Shown in pieces: positions 1 to 5,556 of a stretch of DNA of 8,421 bases. The notes under the pieces were generated by a model. The model was not told the origin of the DNA, made no database searches, and worked only from the letters and a program-made list of their open reading frames with translations. The stretch's first letter is position 1, and the number at the start of each line of letters is the position of its first letter. The position numbers were made by a program, and so were the translations under genes. Source of the stretch: Candidatus Sericytochromatia bacterium (lineage in GTDB: Bacteria; Cyanobacteriota; Sericytochromatia; UBA7694; JACMQJ01); assembly GCA_014377055.1 (NCBI GenBank), contig JACMQJ010000553.1:1-8421 (forward strand), written 5' to 3'.

Positions 1-901
1 TAACTCACTTGGCTTTATGGTTGTTCATCACGGGAAAATAGTCACTGAAAATTATTTTAATGGGTGGAATAATCAACTTGCAGGAGATTCAGAATCAATG
101 GCAAAAAGCGTTTTATCTCTTTTGATTGGTATTGCTATTGACGAAGGTAAAATTAGTTCTATTAATGATAGTGCTTCAAAATATATAACTGAATGGAAAA
201 ATGATGACCGCCGAAGAATAAAAATAAAACATTTAATTCAAATGACTTCAGGACTTAGAAATAGTAGTAGTACAATATCTCCTTTTTCTGATTTGGCAAA
301 AATACATCTTGGTTTTAATGTTAAAGATTTAGCTTTGAGCATACCTTCCGAAATATCTCCAGGAAGAGTGTTTGACTACAATAATGTTAATAGTGAGATT
401 TTAGGTATTTTGCTTGAAAGAGCAACAAGTATGAAATATTCTGATTACCTTTCAGAAAAATTATGGAAGCCACTAGGAGCTTCTGATGCAGAAGTATCAG
501 TTGACAATACAGGAACAGCTAGAACTTATTGTTGTTTATTTGCAAAAATGGTTGATTGGTCAAAAGTAGGTGAACTTATTCTACATAATGGTGAATTTAA
601 TGGAAAAAGAGTCGTTTCTAAAGATTGGATAGCAAAAATGATAACTCCTTCAAGAAATGCTAATCATTACGGTTATCATGTTTGGCTTGCCAATTCTAAA
701 TTATTCAGAAAAGCAAGAATGACTGAGAATTTTGTTGATGAAAGTATGATATTTTTTGATGGTAGAAGTAAGCAAAGAGTTTTCATTCTTCCAAAATGGG
801 ATTTAGTGATTGTTAGAGTTGGTGACACTTCTGATACATGGAAAGAAAATATTGTCCCAAATATTTTGGTGAGGGATTTACAAAAAAATCTTAACCATTA
901 A
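1..901 (+). CDS. Serine hydrolase, class C beta-lactamase-like fold (5'-truncated by window edge)
   Basis: The protein belongs to the beta-lactamase/penicillin-binding-protein-like serine hydrolases (COG1680 type, also related to 6-aminohexanoate-dimer hydrolase NylB). The substrate cannot be told from sequence. Numbering from the first Met in view (position 17), the nucleophile motif is S27-M-A-K30, HLIQMTSGL lies at 72-80, the second catalytic motif is Y121-N-N123, and the family's G-x-A-x-x-x-C-C segment ends at C172-C173. The usual GxxGQ segment near the third motif reads F-F-D248-G249-R-S-K-Q253, followed by the hydrophobic strand LVIVRVG. The frame is open upstream of position 17 (NSLGF precedes MVVHHGKIV, as in family members), so that Met is internal and the true start, probably with a signal peptide, lies before the window. 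The stop is at 899-901. No strong terminator follows. The family is secure; the function is unknown. Confidence 0.85.
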   Translation, partial: NSLGFMVVHHGKIVTENYFNGWNNQLAGDSESMAKSVLSLLIGIAIDEGKISSINDSASKYITEWKNDDRRRIKIKHLIQMTSGLRNSSSTISPFSDLAKIHLGFNVKDLALSIPSEISPGRVFDYNNVNSEILGILLERATSMKYSDYLSEKLWKPLGASDAEVSVDNTGTARTYCCLFAKMVDWSKVGELILHNGEFNGKRVVSKDWIAKMITPSRNANHYGYHVWLANSKLFRKARMTENFVDESMIFFDGRSKQRVFILPKWDLVIVRVGDTSDTWKENIVPNILVRDLQKNLNH

Positions 902-955
902 TTTGATTAAAACGGGTAATTAATATATCAAAAATTATAAAAGAAATTAATTTTG

Positions 956-996
956 TTGAAAGAAATATTATTCTCTAACAAGATTTAAAATATAAT
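956..996 (+). promoter_or_regulatory. Possible promoter for the short ORF-hutU unit
   Basis: A perfect TATAAT lies at 991-996, about 40 nt before the ATG at 1037. No good -35 sits at the usual distance: TTATTC at 968-973 has a 17-nt spacer but matches TTGACA poorly, and the better TTGAAA at 956-961 is 29 nt away, which is too far. In DNA this AT-rich, -10-like strings are common, so this is only the best candidate in the 135-bp gap 902-1036. That gap otherwise shows nothing convincing. Confidence 0.25.
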
Positions 997-1036
997 ATAA
1001 AAGATCTTTACTGTATTTTTCAGTTATAAATGTAAA

Positions 1037-1270
1037 ATGAAAAAATTTATAAGACAAGTAAATGAAGGTGAGTCAGATATTACTCCTAATAAAAAATCTA
1101 GGCAAGAAAATATTAATGAATATCCAAAAAAGAAACCTGTTTTAAGTTATGCTGAAAAAGAATTGGAAATAAAATATTTCTTAAAATATTTTCCAGAAAA
1201 AGATCACAAGGAATTAGCAAAACAATTCGCTCAAGAGTTAGAAGATTATGGTCAGATTTTTTTTAGGTAA
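1037..1270 (+). CDS. Free-standing copy of the urocanate hydratase N-terminal extension (77 aa)
   Basis: The 77-residue product aligns without gaps, from its start codon to its stop, with residues 1-77 of the adjacent urocanate hydratase: 44 identical residues (57%) and about 71% identical nucleotides by hand count. Shared blocks are REN-IN (22-27 region), EK-L-IK (40-46), YFPEKDH (51-57), LAK-FAQEL (60-68) and DYG-I (70-74). This region is the N-terminal extension that long-class urocanases (animal UROC1-like, about 670 residues) carry and the common bacterial class of about 555 residues lacks. The copy stops just where the catalytic core (MYRFRPDYEI in the neighbour) would begin, so it has no NAD+-binding or active-site segment and cannot be a urocanase alone. 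There are no internal stops or frameshifts. No Shine-Dalgarno is visible before ATG 1037. It could be a duplication remnant or a small accessory protein; the sequence does not decide which. Confidence 0.6.
   Translation: MKKFIRQVNEGESDITPNKKSRQENINEYPKKKPVLSYAEKELEIKYFLKYFPEKDHKELAKQFAQELEDYGQIFFR
1265..1267 (+). promoter_or_regulatory. Weak Shine-Dalgarno AGG for hutU, inside the preceding ORF
   Basis: AGG, the last sense codon of the 77-residue ORF, lies 8 nt before the hutU ATG at 1276 and is the only purine-rich SD candidate. The ORF's stop (1268-1270) and the hutU start are 5 nt apart, so ribosomes finishing the short ORF would cover this site. This fits translational coupling. An in-frame TAA at 1273-1275, directly before the ATG, rules out any earlier hutU start. 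Confidence 0.45.
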
Positions 1271-1275
1271 ATTAA

Positions 1276-3285
1276 ATGAAAAACTTTATAGAACAAATAA
1301 TTGAAGGTATACCAGATGCTCTTCCTGAACCCAAAGCTAGAAGAGAAAATATTAATCATGCTCCACGAAGAAAAGATGTCTTGAATGGCGATGAAAAAAT
1401 ATTGGCAATAAAAAATGCTTTAAGGTACTTTCCAGAAAAAGATCATCAAGTCTTAGCAAAAGAATTTGCTCAAGAATTAAAAGATTACGGTCATATTTAT
1501 ATGTACCGATTTAGACCTGATTATGAAATAAAAGCAAGACATATTAATGATTTTCCTCATAAATCAAAACAAGCTGCTGCAATTATGTTAATGCTATCTA
1601 ATAACCTATCAGATCCAATTGCACAACATCCTGATGAATTAATCACTTATGGTAGTAATGGCTCTGTCTTTCAAAATTGGATACAGTATAGATTAACAAT
1701 GAAATATCTTGCCGAAATGACAGATGAACAAACTTTAGCATTATATTCAGGACATCCTATGGGTGTTTTTCCATCTCATAAAGATGCCCCAAGAGTTGTT
1801 ATCACAAATGGAATGGTTATACCAAATTATTCTAAACAAGAAGATTGGGAAAAGTTTTATGCTCTAGGTGTATCACAATATGGGCAAATGACAGCTGGAA
1901 GCTTTATGTATATTGGACCTCAAGGAATAGTTCATGGTACTGTTATCACAGTTTTGAATGCTGCAAGATTACATCTAAAGTCTGAAAATGGTCTAAAAGG
2001 AAAATTATTCGTTACCTCTGGACTTGGTGGTATGAGTGGAGCACAGGCAAAAGCTGGAGTAATTACAGGAGCAGTAACAGTAGTAGCAGAGATAAATCCA
2101 AAAGTTGTACAAGTTAGACATTCACAAGGTTGGGTCAATGAAGTATATACAGATCTTGATAAATTAATGTTACGAATAAAACAAGCAAAAGAAAATCAAG
2201 AAGCAGTTTCACTAGCATATCAGGGTAATATCGTTGATTTATGGGAAAAATTTAACGAAACTGATATAAAAATAGATTTAGGCTCAGATCAAACTTCATT
2301 ACATAATCCTTGGGCTGGTGGTTATTATCCTGCTGGTTTAAGTTATGAAGAAGCAAATCAACTAATGTCAGATAATCCAGAAAAATTTAAAGAATTAATT
2401 AAAAGTACATTGGTTAGACATATAAAAGCTGTTAATAATTTATCTGAAAAAGGAATGTATTTTTGGGACTATGGTAATGCTTTTTTACTTGAAGCTTCAA
2501 GAGCTGGTGCGGATGTTTTAAAATCAGATAATAAATTTAAATATCCAAGCTATGTTGAGGGTATCATGGGACCATTATGTTTTGATTACGGATTTGGACC
2601 TTTTAGATGGGTTTGTACATCATGCGATCCAAAAGATTTAGATAAAACAGATTTAATTGCTACAGAGGTTCTCGAAAAATTATTAGTAGATGCACCACTA
2701 GAAATAAGGCAACAGCTCGAAGATAATATTCATTGGATTAAGTCCGCAAAAGATAATAATCTTGTTGTTGGTTCACAAGCAAGAATATTATATGCCAATA
2801 CCGAGGGAAGAATAAAAATAGCTCAAGCTCTCAACCAAGCGATCAAAGATGGGATAATATCAGCCCCAATAGTCATTGGTAGAGATCATCATGACGTTTC
2901 TGGAACAGATTCACCATATAGAGAAACAGCAAATATATATGATGGTTCGAGCTTTACAGCAGATATGGCAATCCAAAATGTGATTGGTGATAGTTTTAGA
3001 GGAGCGACATGGGTTTCTATTCATAATGGTGGTGGAGTAGGATGGGGAGAAGTTATTAATGGTGGATTTGGCTTAGTGATTGATGGATCTGAGGACTCAG
3101 AAAGAAGGCTAAAATCAATGTTATTTTGGGATGTTAATAACGGTATAGCTCGTAGAAGTTGGGCAAGAAATGAAGGAGCTATTTTTGCCATAAAAAATGA
3201 AATGGAAAAAGAATCAGGTCTAAAAATAACTTTGCCAAATATTGCTGATGATGATTTAATAAAAGAATCTATCAAAGGTATATAA
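1276..3285 (+). CDS. hutU: Urocanate hydratase (urocanase), long animal-like class
   Basis: Cytosolic enzyme of histidine degradation. It adds water to urocanate to give 4-imidazolone-5-propionate, using tightly bound NAD+ as electrophile. The 669-residue length matches the long class (animal UROC1 is similar) rather than the common bacterial class of about 555. Visible motifs are HIYMYRFRPDYEI after an N-terminal extension of about 75 residues, YGSNGSVFQNW (to W135), YSGHPMG (157-163), QMTAG-YIGPQGIVHGT (204-222), the glycine-rich NAD+ loop G249-LGGMSGAQ257, FGPFRWVC447TSC450DP, VVGSQARILY (497-506), RDHHDVSGTDSPYRET (from R536) and HNGGGVGWGEVINGGFG (583-599). In the short class the ARILY position reads ARICW with the known active-site Cys; here, as in other long-class members, it is Leu505. 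The start is fixed by an in-frame stop at 1273-1275. No hutH or hutI is adjacent; the only partner is the upstream N-domain copy. The family assignment is very secure. Confidence 0.96.
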   Translation: MKNFIEQIIEGIPDALPEPKARRENINHAPRRKDVLNGDEKILAIKNALRYFPEKDHQVLAKEFAQELKDYGHIYMYRFRPDYEIKARHINDFPHKSKQAAAIMLMLSNNLSDPIAQHPDELITYGSNGSVFQNWIQYRLTMKYLAEMTDEQTLALYSGHPMGVFPSHKDAPRVVITNGMVIPNYSKQEDWEKFYALGVSQYGQMTAGSFMYIGPQGIVHGTVITVLNAARLHLKSENGLKGKLFVTSGLGGMSGAQAKAGVITGAVTVVAEINPKVVQVRHSQGWVNEVYTDLDKLMLRIKQAKENQEAVSLAYQGNIVDLWEKFNETDIKIDLGSDQTSLHNPWAGGYYPAGLSYEEANQLMSDNPEKFKELIKSTLVRHIKAVNNLSEKGMYFWDYGNAFLLEASRAGADVLKSDNKFKYPSYVEGIMGPLCFDYGFGPFRWVCTSCDPKDLDKTDLIATEVLEKLLVDAPLEIRQQLEDNIHWIKSAKDNNLVVGSQARILYANTEGRIKIAQALNQAIKDGIISAPIVIGRDHHDVSGTDSPYRETANIYDGSSFTADMAIQNVIGDSFRGATWVSIHNGGGVGWGEVINGGFGLVIDGSEDSERRLKSMLFWDVNNGIARRSWARNEGAIFAIKNEMEKESGLKITLPNIADDDLIKESIKGI

Positions 3286-3300
3286 ACAGGTTATCTTAGT

Positions 3301-3330
3301 TTGCTGAATATTTTTATTAATATTCAGCAA
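3301..3330. terminator. 12-bp perfect hairpin between convergent genes, probable bidirectional terminator
   Basis: TTGCTGAATATT (3301-3312) and AATATTCAGCAA (3319-3330) pair perfectly around the 6-nt loop TTTATT. The hairpin starts 15 nt after the hutU stop and lies 17 nt beyond the stop of the opposing methyltransferase gene, in the 62-bp convergent gap. Neither side has a clean run of T, so it is not a textbook intrinsic terminator. Its position and symmetry suit termination or 3'-end protection of both transcripts. Confidence 0.65.
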
Positions 3331-3347
3331 TCATGATTAAATATGTT

Positions 3348-4520
3348 TTAATAATCTAAATCTGTCATTTTTACTTCTTGATCTGATTCTACTATTCTAC
3401 GTGGTAAACGTCCAAAATGGTAGTAAAGGTAACATAATAGATTACCGTTGTATAATTTTCTATTCTTATTCGCCTTAATACCAAACAGATCTTCAAAATC
3501 AGGATTAGATGTTAAGGTAAAACACGAACATTCATCAAGCGTCTTATACACTTTACCAAAATCAATGTATAGCTGACGAACTTTTTCTTTATCTCCAATT
3601 CTCTCACCATAAGGGGGATTTGTGATAATACAACTATATTTTTTCCTAGAAGCAAAATCATTAACATCAAGTTTTTGAAAAGCTATATAATTTTCTAAAC
3701 CAGCTTTGACAGCATTTTCTTTGGCTGTCTTAATCACCCAACCATCTATATCAGAGCCAAGTATTCTAAATTCAAGATCATTAACTCTTGAATGAGCATC
3801 TTCTCTAACTTGTGTCCAAACTTCTGGTGGAAGCCATGACCACTTTTCACCAGCAAACTCACGATTAATACCAGGTGCAATATTTCTACCTATTAATGCA
3901 GCTTCAATTGGTATTGTTCCAGAACCACAAAAAGGATCTGATAAGGCTCTTGAAGGATCCCATTTACTCAAAAGTACCATGGCAGCAGCTAAAGTTTCTT
4001 TTAATGGGGCATTACCCGATTCCTCTCTATATCCTCTTTTGTGTAAGCCTGGACCTGTAGTATCAAGTGTTATAGTTGCAACATCTTTTAATAAAGCAAT
4101 CTCTATTTTATACATATCGCCATCTTCACTAAACCAGTTTTGCTTATACTTTCTTTTCATATTTTCAATAATTGCTTTTTTGACAATTGCTTGACAGTCA
4201 GAAATACTAAATAGCTTTGATTTAATAGATTTACCATTGACGTGCATTCTAGCATCAATGGGCATAAACTCAGACCATTCAATCCTTGAAGCTTCTTCAA
4301 ATAATTCATCAAAACTTTCAGCATAAAATTGTGCTAACTCGATCAAAACACGATCAGCAGTTCTTAACCAGATATTACAAATTGCAATATCTTCCTCAGT
4401 ACCAACAAATGATACTTTCCCATTTTCTACTTTTAGATCATCAAATCCTAAATCACGTAATTCGTCAGCTAAAACTGATTCCAAGCCAAATGTAGATGTG
4501 GCTGTAATGTTATATTCCAT
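3348..4520 (-). CDS. rlmL: THUMP-domain 23S rRNA (guanine-N2)-methyltransferase, RlmL/YpsC type
   Basis: SAM-dependent RNA methyltransferase. Family members modify a guanine of 23S rRNA (m2G2445 in E. coli RlmL). The 390 residues correspond to the stand-alone form (B. subtilis YpsC-like), not to the E. coli RlmKL fusion of about 700 residues. An N-terminal ferredoxin-like/THUMP region covers about 1-155 and leads to the family's LHKRGYRE (159-166). The Rossmann methyltransferase has motif I DPFCGSGT (195-202), an acidic motif II region GSDIDG (255-260), the N6/N2-type catalytic motif NPPYGERI (301-308) and the terminal RKLYNG (354-359). The start at 4520 is preceded only by a weak AAAAGAA; no better start is seen. 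It lies 107 nt downstream of miaA on the same strand and faces hutU. Family certain; the exact target base is inferred from homologues. Confidence 0.88.
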   Translation of the reverse strand: MEYNITATSTFGLESVLADELRDLGFDDLKVENGKVSFVGTEEDIAICNIWLRTADRVLIELAQFYAESFDELFEEASRIEWSEFMPIDARMHVNGKSIKSKLFSISDCQAIVKKAIIENMKRKYKQNWFSEDGDMYKIEIALLKDVATITLDTTGPGLHKRGYREESGNAPLKETLAAAMVLLSKWDPSRALSDPFCGSGTIPIEAALIGRNIAPGINREFAGEKWSWLPPEVWTQVREDAHSRVNDLEFRILGSDIDGWVIKTAKENAVKAGLENYIAFQKLDVNDFASRKKYSCIITNPPYGERIGDKEKVRQLYIDFGKVYKTLDECSCFTLTSNPDFEDLFGIKANKNRKLYNGNLLCYLYYHFGRLPRRIVESDQEVKMTDLDY

Positions 4521-4614
4521 ATTTCTTTTATTTTTTATTTATAATATTCATTTTTTTAAATTTAACTGATGCAAAATTTAAATTGAATCATGATTAGATT
4601 ATTGTACATCAAAA

Positions 4615-4643
4615 ATTATAGACAAATTTAGGATAAATTACAA
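4615..4643 (-). promoter_or_regulatory. Possible internal promoter for the rlmL-type gene
   Basis: Reading the minus strand, TTGTAA (4643-4638) and a perfect TATAAT (4620-4615) are separated by exactly 17 nt. The -35 match is 4 of 6. The site overlaps the end of miaA and would give a 5' UTR of about 85-90 nt before the start at 4520. It would let the methyltransferase be expressed apart from the transporter and miaA. Chance matches are frequent at this base composition. Confidence 0.35.
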
Positions 4644-5545
4644 AGAAGTTTAACTATTTTATTTATATCTTCTTTTGTTTCAGCATTCATAAACGTAATT
4701 AGTGGATCGTTACGAAACCAAGTTAATTGCCTTTTAGCAAAATTACGAGTATTTTTTTTCATTAATTCTTTAGTTTCTTCAAGATTTAAATTACCTAATA
4801 AATGCTCTCTTGTTTCGCGATAATTAATAGTTTTTAAAAGTTGTAAATCAGAACCATATTTTTCTATAATACTTTTTACCTCATCAAGTAGACCTTGCTC
4901 AAACATTTGTTCTACTCTTTGACCTATTCTTGTATATAGCTTTTCTCGATCCATATCAAGACAAATATAAGTTAAGTCATAAATAGGTTCTGAGGCTCTA
5001 ACTCTTAATGAACTAAATAATTTACCTGTATTTTCAAAAACTTCCAAAACTCTAATTACTCTAATAATATCGTTTTCATGAATTCTTGTCATAGCTTCAG
5101 GATCTATCTCTTTTGCCCTTTGATAAATGACTGCATTACCATATTCTTCTGCTTCTTTAACTAATTTTTTTCTTAGATCTGGTAAGCTCTCAACTTCTGG
5201 TATGGAAAAACCCTCAACTAATGTTTTTATATATAAACCTGTTCCACCTACTATAAGAGGCATCTTTCCATCTTGATTAATATCTTCAATTAAAGGTTTT
5301 ACCAATTTTAGATATTCAGCTACAGCAAATATTTCTGTAGGTTCTCTTAGATCAATTAAATGATGTTTAATCATTCTTTGTTCTTCTTTTGTTGGTTTGG
5401 CTGTACCTACATCAAAATATTTATATACTTGCCTTGAATCAGCAGATATTAAATCAGTTCCTATATTTTCAGCTATTTGCATTGCTAAGGAACTCTTACC
5501 TATACCAGTAGGCCCAGCTATGATTGTAAGAGGTATTTTTTTCAT
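4628..5545 (-). CDS. miaA: tRNA dimethylallyltransferase MiaA
   Basis: Cytosolic tRNA-modifying enzyme. It transfers the dimethylallyl group from DMAPP to N6 of A37 in tRNAs that read codons starting with U (i6A37), which stabilises codon pairing and reading frame. The 305 residues match the family. The P-loop is GPTGIGKS (11-18). The substrate-binding segment is D36-SRQVY41 followed by DVGTAKP (45-51), then HHLID (61-65), GGTGLYIK (100-107), INYRE (usually IGYRE) and the C-terminal TRNFAKRQLTWFR block. All key motifs are intact. The start codon lies 11 nt after the transporter stop with no SD in the gap, so translation probably depends on ribosomes coming from the upstream gene. There is no hfq next to it, unlike the common gammaproteobacterial arrangement. 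Confidence 0.96.
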   Translation of the reverse strand: MKKIPLTIIAGPTGIGKSSLAMQIAENIGTDLISADSRQVYKYFDVGTAKPTKEEQRMIKHHLIDLREPTEIFAVAEYLKLVKPLIEDINQDGKMPLIVGGTGLYIKTLVEGFSIPEVESLPDLRKKLVKEAEEYGNAVIYQRAKEIDPEAMTRIHENDIIRVIRVLEVFENTGKLFSSLRVRASEPIYDLTYICLDMDREKLYTRIGQRVEQMFEQGLLDEVKSIIEKYGSDLQLLKTINYRETREHLLGNLNLEETKELMKKNTRNFAKRQLTWFRNDPLITFMNAETKEDINKIVKLLCNLS

Positions 5546-5556
5546 AATAATTTTAA

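Noticed and set aside
897..924. ATTAATT / AATTAAT hairpin after the serine hydrolase as a terminator
   Set aside because: Seven A/T pairs around a 14-nt loop with no T run; expected by chance here.
1257..1278. Programmed frameshift on the T8 run joining the short ORF to hutU
   Set aside because: The hutU frame has TAA at 1273-1275 directly before its ATG, and slipping by one base in either direction does not lead into hutU.
1932..2138. Minus-strand open frame inside hutU (also 3021-3275)
   Set aside because: These are antisense shadows of strongly conserved urocanase coding sequence, with low-complexity proteins and no family features.
3875..4495. Plus-strand open frames within the methyltransferase gene
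   Set aside because: They are antisense to the THUMP/methyltransferase CDS, overlap each other and show no RBS or recognisable domain.
4555..4582. Inverted repeat TTTAAATTT / AAATTTAAA after miaA as a terminator
   Set aside because: The stem is all A/T with a 10-nt loop, and there is no T tract in the direction of transcription.
927..4620. Shared 13-mer ATCAAAAATTATA at 927-939 and 4608-4620 as a dispersed repeat
   Set aside because: Matches of this length between AT-rich intergenic stretches are expected by chance in 8.4 kb.
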